DNA of 64,000 nt from Micromonospora_H sonneratiae (GTDB taxonomy: Bacteria > Actinomycetota > Actinomycetes > Mycobacteriales > Micromonosporaceae), in assembly GCF_042679305.1 (NCBI RefSeq), contig NZ_JBHTMP010000007.1, forward strand, positions 117,733 through 181,732, read 5' to 3'. The translations under genes and the position numbers were made by a program. Below the pieces are notes generated by a model. That model was given only the letters and a program-made list of their open reading frames with translations. It was not told the origin of the DNA and made no database searches. This document shows, piece by piece, positions 53,238-62,146 of the stretch; positions within the stretch are counted from its first letter, which is position 1, and each line of letters opens with the position of its first letter.

Positions 53238-54131
53238 ATGCGAAAGCGCACCGTATTACGACTGGCCGCCGGGACCGCCGCGATCGGGGGCGCCGCCCTG
53301 GCGTACGCGTCAATCATCGAACGGAACATGTTCACCCTGCGGCGGTACGACGTACCGGTGCTGGCGACCGACACGGAGCCGCTACGTATCCTGCACGTCT
53401 CCGACCTGCACATGACGCCCGGACAGCGGCGCAAGCAGGAGTGGGTGGCGTCGCTGGCCGCCACCGACCCGGATCTGGTCGTGGTGACCGGGGACAATCT
53501 CGCCCACCCCGAAGCGGTGCCCGGCGCACTGCGGGCGTTGCAGCCGCTGCTCGACTTCCCGGGCGTCTTCGTCTTCGGCTCGAACGACTACCGGGGCCCG
53601 GTCTGGAAGAACCCGTTCAGCTACTTCTTCCCCGATCGCGAGTACGTCCAGGGCGTCGAGCTGCCCGCTGACGACCTCCGCGAGGCACTGGTCACCGCAG
53701 GCTGGGTGGACCTCAACAACGCCCGTACGTCGATCAAGGCGGGCGGACGGACCATCGAGGTGGTCGGCGTGGACGACCCGCACATCGGGCGGGACGACTA
53801 CGCGTCGGTAACCGGGCTGGTGTCCCCGGAGGCCGACCTGGCGATCGCCCTCACCCACTCCCCCGAGCCCCGGGTGCTGGACGACATGGCCACCGACGGT
53901 TTCGACCTGCTACTGGCCGGACACACCCACGGCGGCCAGGTACGCGTACCGTTCGTCGGTGCCCTGGTTACCAACTGTGAGCTGCCCCGGTCGATGGCCC
54001 GGGGACTGCACCGCTGGCCCGACTCGGACGCCTGGCTACACGTTTCCGCCGGTCTCGGCACCCACCCGACGGCACCGGTCCGCTTCGCCTGCCCGCCCGA
54101 AGCGTCCCTGCTGACGCTGGTCCCCCGCTGA
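53238..54131 (+). CDS. Metallophosphoesterase, membrane-associated
   Basis: 297 residues from ATG 53238. The N-terminus has a single hydrophobic segment (about 7-27). The calcineurin-like phosphoesterase motifs are present: HVSDLHMTPG, VVVTGDNLAH, FGSNDYRG (Asn and Asp of the GNHD motif, with Ser for His-adjacent Asn) and LAGHTHGGQVRVP. Metal-dependent phosphoesterase of unknown substrate. Positional counterpart of Rv3683, directly after ponA2; the YqeY gene is the only insertion. Confidence 0.88.
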   Translation: MRKRTVLRLAAGTAAIGGAALAYASIIERNMFTLRRYDVPVLATDTEPLRILHVSDLHMTPGQRRKQEWVASLAATDPDLVVVTGDNLAHPEAVPGALRALQPLLDFPGVFVFGSNDYRGPVWKNPFSYFFPDREYVQGVELPADDLREALVTAGWVDLNNARTSIKAGGRTIEVVGVDDPHIGRDDYASVTGLVSPEADLAIALTHSPEPRVLDDMATDGFDLLLAGHTHGGQVRVPFVGALVTNCELPRSMARGLHRWPDSDAWLHVSAGLGTHPTAPVRFACPPEASLLTLVPR

Positions 54132-54200
54132 GGTCGACCGGCACCCGGGATACCAAGTTTGACCGCCGGAGGCGGTGGGCTACTATTGCTCAGCACGCCT

Positions 54201-54277
<77 letters not shown>

Positions 54278-54288
54278 GAGTTAGTGCA

Positions 54289-54329
54289 CGTCAGGGCCGG
54301 TTTCCCCACAGGGGAGACCGGCCCTGACG
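54289..54329 (+). terminator. 19-pair hairpin after tRNA-Pro
   Basis: Arms 54289-54307 and 54311-54329 around ACA pair over 19 positions with a single G-U wobble. It starts 11 bases after the tRNA end, which makes termination its likely role. Confidence 0.85.
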
Positions 54330-54486
54330 CATTGCTGGACCTTTTCGGGGAGAAATCTGGGAGAAACCCACAATCATTGCCTCGATCCAGGTGTCCGGAA
54401 GAACGGGGCAGGCTCGTGCATGCGTGGCACGCCGACGTCGGCGAGGATGGGTGCGATCCCTGAGGCGCGAAGAAGGAGTCGACGCA

Positions 54487-54828
54487 ATGACGAAGTACCT
54501 GATCTCGTTTCCGAGTAGCGCCATGGTTTTTCCAGCCGAGGATCTCCAGGCGGTTTCGGATGCGTCGCACGCGGTGGTGCAGGAGGCGAAGGACGCCGGC
54601 GTCTGGGTGTTCGGCGGCGGCATCGACGAAAGCGTTCCGCCTGTCATGGTGGATGGGGACGGGGCCGTGACCGAGGGCACATACCCGCAGACGCAGCAAC
54701 TCGAAGGCGGCTACGCGGTTCTGGAACTGCCGTCCCGCGAGGCGGCACTGAAGTGGGCCGCGAAGATCGCGGTCGCCTGCCGATGCGCGCAGGAGGTCCG
54801 CGCGTTCCAGTACGACCCCGCCAGCTGA
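54487..54828 (+). CDS. YCII/DGPF-type small protein
   Basis: 113 residues from ATG 54487, with AGGAG upstream. Contains the YCII-like pattern MTKYLISFPSSAM, EAKDAGVWVFGGGID and GTYPQTQQLEGGYAVLEL, common in actinobacterial YCII-related proteins. Family members are small dimeric ferredoxin-fold proteins, sometimes linked to ECF sigma factors; none is next to this one. It is the first gene after tRNA-Pro. Confidence 0.8.
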   Translation: MTKYLISFPSSAMVFPAEDLQAVSDASHAVVQEAKDAGVWVFGGGIDESVPPVMVDGDGAVTEGTYPQTQQLEGGYAVLELPSREAALKWAAKIAVACRCAQEVRAFQYDPAS

Positions 54829-54995
54829 CGGGCCTCGACCTCGCCCATTGCGCCGAGAATCCAGGTGGCCCCGATCACGCTCCCGTTGCACCGTCAATTG
54901 CGATGAGCCAGAAAACTCCGCCCACTGGCCGTGCGACGTGGGGAGCCTTACAGAGGGGCGACAGGTGATTGACGACAGCCGACGAAAGGCGAACC

Positions 54996-55340
54996 GTGAC
55001 GGCTATGGACATTCAGCCGATCGCTGACGCCGACCACGAGATTTCGGCCGATTTGGCCCGCCTTCGGAACGCCATTGCCTGCGAGTTGTACGCGCAGCTC
55101 GCCCTGCGCGGCGAGACCCTCGACCTTGCGGACATCCCCGAAGCCGCCTATGCGGTGGCGGTGCGGCTCGGGCACGCGTTCCGCATCGAGTGGGCGCCCC
55201 GGTGGCGGGACGAACCGGATGACGACGGATCACTCGGCCCGGATGCGGCGGTTTTCCATGGATCAACCATGCCGAGCGAAGGTGATCAGGAAGCGACGGA
55301 TCGATACCCGATCTTCGATCATGGATGGCCGCGCCGCTGA
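54996..55340 (+). CDS. Small acidic hypothetical protein
   Basis: 114 residues from GTG 54996, chosen because AAAGG sits six bases before it; ATG 55005 is an alternative. Visible features are an Ala/Leu-rich helix (ADLARLRNAIACELYAQLAL), LADIPEAAYAVAVRLGHAF, then an Arg/Trp patch (RIEWAPRWRDEPDDDG). No signal or membrane segment. I know no family. The preceding 167 bases and the following 89 hold nothing supportable. Confidence 0.5.
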   Translation: MTAMDIQPIADADHEISADLARLRNAIACELYAQLALRGETLDLADIPEAAYAVAVRLGHAFRIEWAPRWRDEPDDDGSLGPDAAVFHGSTMPSEGDQEATDRYPIFDHGWPRR

Positions 55341-55429
55341 CGATGGGCCCGCTCCGCTGCCAGGTGACCGGCGCCCATTCGGTGATCATCTCGACGGGAC
55401 GGTGGTCATCCGACGGTCGGATCGGGCGA

Positions 55430-55618
55430 TTACGGCCGGTAGATCGCCGCCTCGATGCGCAATCCGATTCCGGTAACGACCAGCAGTCCCGCCAGGATCT
55501 GCGCCTCCACCGGTCCGCCGTCACTGAGCAGGGAGAGCACCGAGATCAGGAGTCCTGCGGCCAGCGCCACGCTCCCGAGCTTTCGTACGGTGGTCGCACG
55601 CCTCGAACGGAGATCCAC
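55430..55618 (-). CDS. Small two-helix membrane protein
   Basis: 62 residues. A basic start (MDLRSRRATTVRKLG) precedes hydrophobic segments at about 17-30 and 40-56, with the tail RIEAAIYRP. It lies ten bases downstream of the ABC ATPase stop on the same strand, so it may be a third gene of that transporter operon. Function unknown; the composition and frame are consistent with a real membrane peptide. Confidence 0.55.
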   Translation of the reverse strand: MDLRSRRATTVRKLGSVALAAGLLISVLSLLSDGGPVEAQILAGLLVVTGIGLRIEAAIYRP

Positions 55619-55628
55619 ATGGCGGACC

Positions 55629-56348
55629 CTATCGGACGGCCGCCACCGTACCTGCCCCTCGACCGGTCACGATCGGCTGTGCCGGGGTCAACTGCCCGTC
55701 GTGCATCGTCACCACCCGGTCGGTGAGGTGCAGGTGCTGCACGTCGTGGGTGACCATGACGGTCGCCACCTGGTTCTCGTGGGTGATGTCGCGCAGCATC
55801 CGTACGACCGTCTCGCCGCGATCATGGTCGAGCGCGGAGGTCGGCTCGTCGACCAGCAACAGGCTCGGTTCGCCCATCAGCGCCCGGGCCACCCCGACCC
55901 GCTGACGCTCCCCGCCGGAAAGCTGGTGCGGGCGCTTCCCGGCCTTCGCGGCCAGGCCCACCCGGTCCAGCAGCCGCTGGGCCCGCTCCCGGGCGACGGC
56001 ACGGGGCACCCGGCTGATGTGGGCCACCAGCAGCAACTGGTCCAGGGCGGTCAGCGAACCGAGCAGGTTGGCCTGCTGGAACACGAAGCCGATCTGTTCC
56101 CGACGGAGGCGGTCCCGGGCGGGCTGGTCGAGCGCGCCGAGGTCGACGCCACCGATGGTGACCGTGCCGGACTCGGCGGTGATCAGAGCGCCGGCCACGG
56201 CCAGCAGGCTGGACTTGCCGGAACCGGACGGCCCGGTGACGGCGACCAGTTCCCCGGCGGCGACGTGCAGGTCGACATCGGCCAGCGCAACCAGCCGCCG
56301 GTCGCCGTCCGGGTAGGTGAGGCGGACGTCGGTCAAGCTGAGGGTCAT
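55629..56348 (-). CDS. ABC transporter ATP-binding protein (LolD/MacB type)
   Basis: 239 residues from ATG 56348 (GGGAG upstream). The frame runs on to GTG 56402, which overlaps the permease stop (GTGA) and could also be the start. Walker A VTGPSGSGKSSLLAV, Q-loop FVFQQANLLGSLT, signature QLSGGERQRVGVARAL, Walker B LLLVDEPTSAL and H-loop MVTHDVQHL are all intact. With the FtsX-like permease it forms an envelope-acting exporter or mechanotransmitter; the type is not further defined. Confidence 0.9.
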   Translation of the reverse strand: MTLSLTDVRLTYPDGDRRLVALADVDLHVAAGELVAVTGPSGSGKSSLLAVAGALITAESGTVTIGGVDLGALDQPARDRLRREQIGFVFQQANLLGSLTALDQLLLVAHISRVPRAVARERAQRLLDRVGLAAKAGKRPHQLSGGERQRVGVARALMGEPSLLLVDEPTSALDHDRGETVVRMLRDITHENQVATVMVTHDVQHLHLTDRVVTMHDGQLTPAQPIVTGRGAGTVAAVR

Positions 56349-56398
56349 CGGACTGCTCCCAGGCAGATCGTCGAACGGATCGGGAAAAGGGGACGACG

Positions 56399-57466
56399 TC
56401 ACCGGGCCGCGCCCAGGGCGGTCAACGGGTCGACCCCGCTGACCCGCCGTACGGAGACCGCAGCGCCCAGCAGACCGACCACGACCATCGCCACCAGCGG
56501 AACCCCGACGGTGCCGGCATCCAGCACGAAGGGCACGGCCTGTTTCGCCAGGAGCCCCAGACCGGCGGCGACACCCGCACCGACCACGGCACCGGCCAGC
56601 AGCACCACCGCGGCCTGGCCGAGGGCATCCCTGAGCAGGTAGCCCCGACCGCCCCCGATGGCCCGTACGACCGCCAGGTCACCGGCGCGCTGCATGGTCC
56701 AGACGGTGAAGAACGCCCCGACGACCAGCACGGACACGCCCAGCAGCAGCCCGCGCATGAGGTTCAGTGAGCCCTGCTCAGACGAGTAGCCGCCGACCGC
56801 GCCGTACGCCTCCTCGCGGCTGACCGTGGTGGTGCCGGCGGCTCGGTCGATGGCCGCCGGGTCGCCACCGTCCCGGACGACCGCCACGGCGGTGATCGTT
56901 TCCGCTCGGGACAGCTGCCGCCAGGTGTCAATCGAGGTGTACGCGACGGGCAGGTGGTTGAACGAGGTGGTGACGACGATCGCGGCGATCCGTACGTCCT
57001 GTCCGCCGAGCTGGATCCGGTCGCCGACGTGCAGCGACTGCTCCTCGGCCAGATCGGCGGTGATCGCCACCTCGCCGGCTGCGGGAGTCGTACCCCGCTG
57101 GCGGTCCGGGTGCAGGGCCGGGTCGGCACCGAGCAGGGTCACCGCCGCCGAGCGGTCACCGGCCTGCAACCGGGTGGTGGACACCCCGAGCGGGTACGCG
57201 GCGGTCACGCCCGGCTGACCGGCGATCGTTCCGGCCGTACCCGCCGGCAGGGCGCTGGTCGTGAACGCGACCTTCTGCCCGGACGCGGGCTGTTGGAAGG
57301 AGATGTCGTCGACCGGCAGTTGCGCCACCGCCGAGATGCTGGCCGCGCCGAGCCCGGCGGTCAGCCCGGTGAGCAGCACCACCATCAGCGTCATCAGTGC
57401 GATGACGCTGATGAGGAGCGCGAACCGGCCGCGGGCAAACCGCAGATCACGAAGTGCGATGAACAT
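56399..57466 (-). CDS. FtsX-like ABC permease
   Basis: 355 residues from ATG 57466. One N-terminal helix (about 16-38), an extracytoplasmic domain of about 190 residues (MacB periplasmic-core-like), then three helices (about 245-350), typical of FtsX/MacB subunits. The C-terminal RRVSGVDPLTALGAAR is the usual ATPase-contact end. It is upstream of and overlaps the ATPase gene; both are transcribed away from the histidine kinase gene, a common arrangement for envelope-stress modules. Confidence 0.88.
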   Translation of the reverse strand: MFIALRDLRFARGRFALLISVIALMTLMVVLLTGLTAGLGAASISAVAQLPVDDISFQQPASGQKVAFTTSALPAGTAGTIAGQPGVTAAYPLGVSTTRLQAGDRSAAVTLLGADPALHPDRQRGTTPAAGEVAITADLAEEQSLHVGDRIQLGGQDVRIAAIVVTTSFNHLPVAYTSIDTWRQLSRAETITAVAVVRDGGDPAAIDRAAGTTTVSREEAYGAVGGYSSEQGSLNLMRGLLLGVSVLVVGAFFTVWTMQRAGDLAVVRAIGGGRGYLLRDALGQAAVVLLAGAVVGAGVAAGLGLLAKQAVPFVLDAGTVGVPLVAMVVVGLLGAAVSVRRVSGVDPLTALGAAR

Positions 57467-57601
57467 GGGTCCAGCGTTCCCGTTGAGGGGGCTGCCCGCA
57501 TCGGACCCGGGACGGGAGGCGACGCCTCGAACGTGGCAGGCCGATCTCCAACCAAAGTTGGGGACGTACCCGACCACAGCACCACTACTGTCGGTAGCGC
57601 C

Positions 57602-58900
57602 ATGGGTGAAATCGCACTGTCGGATTCGGTCGCGCTGGTCCTGCTCCGCCGGGCCGAGCATGTGCTGTTCGCCGCGTTGCTGGTCGTGGGGCTCGTCCGG
57701 TCCGTGCTCGACGACCGTCATCCGGCGGCCGTGCTGGCCGTCGCACTGGCGGTCGGCACCTGGTACGCGGTGGGCGTCGGACTGGCGCACCGCGCCCACA
57801 CCCGCGCCGCCGAACCGACCGGCCACGCCGAACCGATTGGCCGCGTCGGACCGGTTGGCCGCGTAGAACCCATTGGCCGCGCAGAACCCATTGGCCGCGC
57901 ACCCACCCGTTCCCTCGGTCTGACCTGGCTGCTGACGCTCACCGTCGGCTGCACGGTGCTGGTCGTCCTGTCGGTCGACTTCGTGTGGCTGGCCTTCATC
58001 CTGTTCCTGCTCTACACCCAACTGCTTCCGCTGGGCGCCGCCCTGCCGGCGGTGGCGGTGCTGACCGCCGGGGCGATCGCCGCCTTCGGCCTGCACCGGG
58101 GACGGCTCGACCCGGCGGCCGTACTCGGGCCGGTCATCGGAGCCGCCGTCGCCGTGGTGATCACCCTGGTCTACCAGGGGCTGCGCCGGGAAGCGGACAC
58201 CCGCGCCCGGCTACTGGCCGAACTGACCGCCGCCCAGGACCAGCTTGCCGCCACCGAGCGCCGCGCCGGCACGCTGGCCGAACGGGAACGGTTGGCCCGC
58301 GAGATCCACGACACGGTCGCCCAGAGCCTCTCCAGCATCATCCTGCTGCTCCGGACGGCGCGGAACGCGTACCTCGACGCGCCGCCCGCTGCCCGTCAGC
58401 AACTCGACACGGCGGCGACCGCCGCGCACTCCGCGCTGGACGACACCCGTCGGTTGGTACGGGCCCTCGCCCCGGCCGAACTGGTCGGCCGATCACTGCC
58501 CGAGGCGCTACGCCGCCTGACCGAGACCACCCGGGAGTTCGAGCTGGACACCCGGTTCACCGTGGACGGCGAGCCCTATCCGCTGCCCACCCCCGTCGAG
58601 GTGACCCTGCTGCGGGCCGCCCAGGAGGCGCTCGGCAACGTACGGTCACACGCCGTTGCCCGGCGGGTCGTGGTCACCCTCACCTTCCTGCCGCACGCCG
58701 TCAGCCTCGACGTCGCCGACGACGGGCGGGGGTTCGATCCCGCCCACCCCGCCGTCGACGCGACCGCCGGTACCCGGCTCGGGCTGTCCGCCATGCGGGC
58801 CCGGCTGGCCGAGGTCGGCGGGTCACTGGTCATCGAATCCGTACCCGGCCAGGGCACCGCGCTCAGCGCCACGATTCCGATCGCAGATGAGGCCGCATGA
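57602..58900 (+). CDS. Sensor histidine kinase (NarL/LiaS type)
   Basis: 432 residues from ATG 57602. Helices at about 22-40 and 45-62, then a repeat-bearing insert, then helices at about 105-130, 135-155 and 160-190. The HisKA_3 motif RLAREIHDTVAQSLSSI has the phosphate-accepting His near 236. The catalytic domain has DVADDGRGFDP and GLSAMRARLAEVGG. No large external sensor domain is visible, so it may sense the membrane or a partner such as the divergent transporter. Its stop overlaps the regulator start (ATGA). Confidence 0.92.
   Translation: MGEIALSDSVALVLLRRAEHVLFAALLVVGLVRSVLDDRHPAAVLAVALAVGTWYAVGVGLAHRAHTRAAEPTGHAEPIGRVGPVGRVEPIGRAEPIGRAPTRSLGLTWLLTLTVGCTVLVVLSVDFVWLAFILFLLYTQLLPLGAALPAVAVLTAGAIAAFGLHRGRLDPAAVLGPVIGAAVAVVITLVYQGLRREADTRARLLAELTAAQDQLAATERRAGTLAERERLAREIHDTVAQSLSSIILLLRTARNAYLDAPPAARQQLDTAATAAHSALDDTRRLVRALAPAELVGRSLPEALRRLTETTREFELDTRFTVDGEPYPLPTPVEVTLLRAAQEALGNVRSHAVARRVVVTLTFLPHAVSLDVADDGRGFDPAHPAVDATAGTRLGLSAMRARLAEVGGSLVIESVPGQGTALSATIPIADEAA
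57830..57901 (+). repeat. Four 18-bp tandem units in the kinase
   Basis: Units at 57830, 57848, 57866 and 57884 encode EPIGRV, GPVGRV, EPIGRA, EPIGRA. The last two are identical. The insert lies between the second and third helix and adds 24 residues. Confidence 0.85.
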
Positions 58901-59523
58901 ACACGATCCGGGTACTTCTCGTCGACGACCATCCGATCGTCCGGGGTGGTCTCCGGGCCGCGCTCGACGCCGCCCCCGGCATCACCGTCGTCGGGGAGGC
59001 GGCCACCGGTGAAGCCGCTCTCGACCGGATCGCCGAGCTTCGTCCCGACCTGGTGCTGATGGACCTGCAACTGGGTGCCGGCATCGACGGGGCCGAGGCG
59101 ACCCGGCGGATCCGCCAACTGGCCCAGCCGCCCCGGGTCCTGATCCTGACCACGTACGACAGCGACGCCGACATCCTGCCCGCGATCGAGGCCGGGGCGA
59201 CCGGTTACCTGCTCAAGGACGCCGAGCCGGCGGATCTGCTGGCCGCGATCCGTACGGCCGCAACCGGCGAGACCGTGCTGGCTCCGTCGGTCGCCACCCG
59301 GCTGGTGTCCCGGGTCCGGTCGCCGGGGCGGACACTCACTCCACGCGAGACCGAGATCCTGCAGATGGTCGCCGACGGACAGAGCAACCAGGCCATCGCC
59401 CGACGGTTGTTCATCACCGAGGCCACGGTCAAGTCCCACCTGGTGCAGGTGTTCGCCAAGCTCGGCGTCGACAACCGTACGGCGGCGGCCGCAGAGGCCC
59501 GCCGCCGTGGCACGATCCGTTGA
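58897..59523 (+). CDS. NarL/LuxR-family response regulator
   Basis: 208 residues; ATG 58897 overlaps the kinase stop. The receiver domain has acidic residues in LVDDHPIVRGG, phospho-Asp near 56 (LVLMDLQLGAG), and the conserved Lys in YLLKDAEPADL. The LuxR HTH reads TPRETEILQMVADGQSNQAI and EATVKSHLVQVFAKLGV. Paired with the preceding kinase, it probably controls the divergent ABC transporter. Confidence 0.93.
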   Translation: MNTIRVLLVDDHPIVRGGLRAALDAAPGITVVGEAATGEAALDRIAELRPDLVLMDLQLGAGIDGAEATRRIRQLAQPPRVLILTTYDSDADILPAIEAGATGYLLKDAEPADLLAAIRTAATGETVLAPSVATRLVSRVRSPGRTLTPRETEILQMVADGQSNQAIARRLFITEATVKSHLVQVFAKLGVDNRTAAAAEARRRGTIR

Positions 59524-59599
59524 GACCGCTCGTCGAGCCGTTGTGTCGAGACTGCCGTCAGGCCGACTGGTTCTCCCGTCGAGCTGACGGCTACTCGTG

Positions 59600-59920
59600 T
59601 CAGGCCGACTGCTTCTCCTGGCACGGCACGCAGAAGCGGGCATGCGGCAGGATCTCCAGCCGTCCGACCGGGATGTTCTTCTGGCAACGCTCGCAGACGC
59701 CGTACGTGCCTTCGGACATGCGGCGCAACGCCTGTGCGGTGTCGGCCACGCCCTGCCGGGCCGAGGCGATCAGCCCGTTGAGCGTGTCACGGTCGTAGCC
59801 ACCCAGGTCGGGCTGCCGGCTGAACACCGTCAACTCGGTCAACTGATCGGTGTGCAGCTTGAACTGCTGCTCCAGGGTGTCGCGGAGCAGCTCGGCGGGG
59901 TTGTGCACGGTGCTGGTCAC
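59600..59920 (-). CDS. DksA/TraR C4 zinc-finger protein, copy 1
   Basis: 106 residues from GTG 59920, with AAAGGA nine bases upstream. The helical N-terminus (ELLRDTLEQQFKLHTDQL) leads to the zinc finger: Cys-x2-Cys in GVCERCQ, then Cys-x2-Cys in FCVPCQ 17 residues later, around IPVGRLEILPHAR. DksA/TraR proteins bind RNA polymerase near the secondary channel in Proteobacteria; actinobacterial short versions are less understood. Nearly identical at the 3' end to copy 2 (62147-62470). Confidence 0.88.
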   Translation of the reverse strand: MTSTVHNPAELLRDTLEQQFKLHTDQLTELTVFSRQPDLGGYDRDTLNGLIASARQGVADTAQALRRMSEGTYGVCERCQKNIPVGRLEILPHARFCVPCQEKQSA

Positions 59921-60000
59921 GTACCTGGTCCTTTCGACGGGTCGGACACCGAAACCACGTCCGCGTACGGCGTGGTTCGGGGACGACAGTTGGGCCTGGG

Positions 60001-60933
60001 TCAGCTGACGGCGGGATGCCGGGCCGCTGCCATCGCGGCGAGGCCGGCACCGGTCACCGCCGCGCTGTGCGGCGTCGCTGCCGCACGTACGGGGATCCGC
60101 AGGCTTGCCGCCAGTTGTGCGGTCAGCTCTGCCGTCTCCGCACCACCACCCACGACGAGCACGGCGCCCGGTCCGGCTGGTTCCCGCAGCAGGTCGCGCG
60201 CCAGTCGGGCGACGATCTCGGCCAACAGCCCCGGGACGATGCCCAGGGCCAGGTCGCGGGTGCCGAGGTCCACCCGGCGAGCTGCGGTGACCCGGCCGTT
60301 CGCCAGACAGGCCACCTCGGTCAACTGCTGACCGATGTCGACCACGAGCAGCGCACCGCTGGCCGCTCCGACGCCCATCGCCGCCGCCAGCACGGTGTCC
60401 ACGAGCAGGATCCGGGACGGTTCGAAGACGTCGGTGAGGACTCGACGGAGCTTGGCCTGGTCGTCCAGGCTGGCCAGGACCGGCCGACAGGCGACCACGA
60501 CCGGACGCTCCGGCATCAGGTGTCGGTGCTCGCCCAGCATCCTGGTGAGCAGCGAGATGCAACCGGCAACGTCGATGATCCGGCCGCGACGTAGCAGCGG
60601 AACGGGTCGGCGCAGCACCTCCCCGGTGGTCGGGGCGGTGAGGGTGGGCCGGGCGGCTGCCCAGACCCGGGTGTACCCGCTACCGAGATCCACTGCGACC
60701 GCCGCTGGTTGAGCGGTAGTGGTCCGGTCCGGCTGGACGTCACGTCGCGGTGGAGCTGCTGCAGCTGGTGCGGAGGAGGTTCCGGGCGGGGCGAAGGACC
60801 CGAGCCGAGCGAAGGATTCCGGCAGGGCGAAAGATTCGGGCACGGCGAAGGACTCGGGCAGCCGCGCTGTGGCGAACGGGTGCCGACGAGCGTCTGAGCC
60901 GGCGCGGGCCGTGCTCGCCGTACTGATCGTCAT
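60001..60933 (-). CDS. Short actin-fold ATPase (MreB-like), copy A
   Basis: 310 residues from ATG 60933, with GAGGAGG six bases upstream. N-terminal repeats (FAVPESFALPESFARLGSFA) and a basic Pro stretch lead into the actin-type fold: phosphate 1 VAVDLGSGYTRVWAA, phosphate 2 LLVVDIGQQLTEVAC and adenosine motif LVVGGGAETAEL. It is slightly short for MreB (about 340), missing much of the domain B part. No mreC or mreD is nearby. Divergent from copy B. Confidence 0.78.
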   Translation of the reverse strand: MTISTASTARAGSDARRHPFATARLPESFAVPESFALPESFARLGSFAPPGTSSAPAAAAPPRRDVQPDRTTTAQPAAVAVDLGSGYTRVWAAARPTLTAPTTGEVLRRPVPLLRRGRIIDVAGCISLLTRMLGEHRHLMPERPVVVACRPVLASLDDQAKLRRVLTDVFEPSRILLVDTVLAAAMGVGAASGALLVVDIGQQLTEVACLANGRVTAARRVDLGTRDLALGIVPGLLAEIVARLARDLLREPAGPGAVLVVGGGAETAELTAQLAASLRIPVRAAATPHSAAVTGAGLAAMAAARHPAVS

Positions 60934-61207
60934 CACCGCCTCCTCGCTGGTCCCGTACGACGTCCTTGTTCTGACATCGAAGTTCCAGCGTGCGCCCTGG
61001 CACCGAGGACGGCATGGGCTGCGGGCGGCGAACAACAGCCGCCGTATTTGCCGACCGTCGGCAATCAGGAACTCGCACACCACCGGGTCCAACGGCGCAG
61101 CGTGGCCATTTCCTGACCGTACGGCTATGGTGGCCGGTCACATCAACGACCGGTCGCGCGGTACCTGTCCCCGACCGGTCACCGATCTGCTCGAAGGGAG
61201 CGCTCCA

Positions 61208-61981
61208 ATGCTCAGCCCCGGCGTGTACGCCCGTTCCGGTGTCCGGCATCCGCTGGCCATCGACCTGGGCACCGCGAACGTCCGGGTCTGGACACCGGCT
61301 GGCAGTTCCGTCATCGACGAGCCGACAGTGATCGCGTACGACCGGGAGGGCGTCCCGGCTGCGGTGGGTCGTGCCGCGCTCGCGCTGGCCGGGTCCGGCG
61401 ACGTACGGCTCGTACGGCCGGTACGCGACGGTGTCGTCGACGACTTCCCGGCCTGCGTCCACCTGCTCCAGCGGCTGGTCGCGGCCAGTGGACGGCCGCC
61501 CGGGGACATGTCACCGGTGCTCGTCGGTGTGCCCGCCACCGCCACCCTGTGGCAGCAGGATCTCCTCATCGCCGCCGTCAGTCAGACGACGCGGGGCCGG
61601 GTGGTGACGGTGGAGGAGCCGCTGGCCGCCGCGCTGGCCTGTCAGGCCACCCTCGATGCCGGCTGTGACGTCGTCGCCGTGGACCTCGGGCACGGGCGTA
61701 CGGAGGTGGTCCGGATCGCCTCCGGTGCGGTCACCGCCGCGGAACGGATCGGCATCGACAACCCGCTCGACCAGGTGTCCGCCATCGCGGACGTGGTACG
61801 GCGGCTGACCCGCGCGACCGCCCGCTCGGGTCGTCGACGGTTGCTGCTGCTGACCGGCGGTGGCGCGGTCGGTACCGACGCGGGTTCCCGGCTGGCCGCA
61901 CTGACCGGTCGGGTCGTCACGATGCCCGCCGAAAGTCAACTCGCGACCATCAGGGGGCTGCGCCTCCTGCTGACCGCCTGA
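61208..61981 (+). CDS. Short actin-fold ATPase (MreB-like), copy B
   Basis: 257 residues; ATG 61208 has GAAGGGAG eight bases before it. Phosphate 1 LAIDLGTANVRVWTP, connect region VRPVRDGVVDDFPACVHLL, phosphate 2 VVAVDLGHGRTEVVRI and adenosine motif LLLTGGGAVGTDAGSRL. It is even shorter than copy A and lacks any N-terminal extension. The two genes point away from each other across 274 bases that hold both promoters. Role unknown; an actin-like filament or regulatory protein is possible. Confidence 0.8.
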   Translation: MLSPGVYARSGVRHPLAIDLGTANVRVWTPAGSSVIDEPTVIAYDREGVPAAVGRAALALAGSGDVRLVRPVRDGVVDDFPACVHLLQRLVAASGRPPGDMSPVLVGVPATATLWQQDLLIAAVSQTTRGRVVTVEEPLAAALACQATLDAGCDVVAVDLGHGRTEVVRIASGAVTAAERIGIDNPLDQVSAIADVVRRLTRATARSGRRRLLLLTGGGAVGTDAGSRLAALTGRVVTMPAESQLATIRGLRLLLTA

Positions 61982-61983
61982 CC

Positions 61984-62064
61984 GACTCGGCTGACTCGAC
62001 CGACTCGACCGACTCGGCTGACTCGGCTGACTCGGCTGACTCGGCTGACTCGACCAACTCGACT
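61984..62064. repeat. Nine 9-bp tandem units
   Basis: GACTCGGCT-type units repeat nine times without a break, starting three bases after the stop of copy B. Variants GACTCGACC and AACTCGACT occur among them. The array is noncoding as far as I can tell. It lies between two convergent genes. Confidence 0.9.
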
Positions 62065-62146
62065 GACCACCGAACTGCGGATCGGGGCCGGGCTCCATGC
62101 CCGGCCCCGCCGCTGGTGGGCTCGATGGATTCGTGCCGGATACGGG

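Noticed and set aside
55003..55524. Long minus-strand frame across the small acidic gene and the ABC-operon end
   Set aside because: Arg/Pro-rich composition is typical of antisense shadows of GC-rich genes. No ribosome site, and the plus-strand gene has better features.
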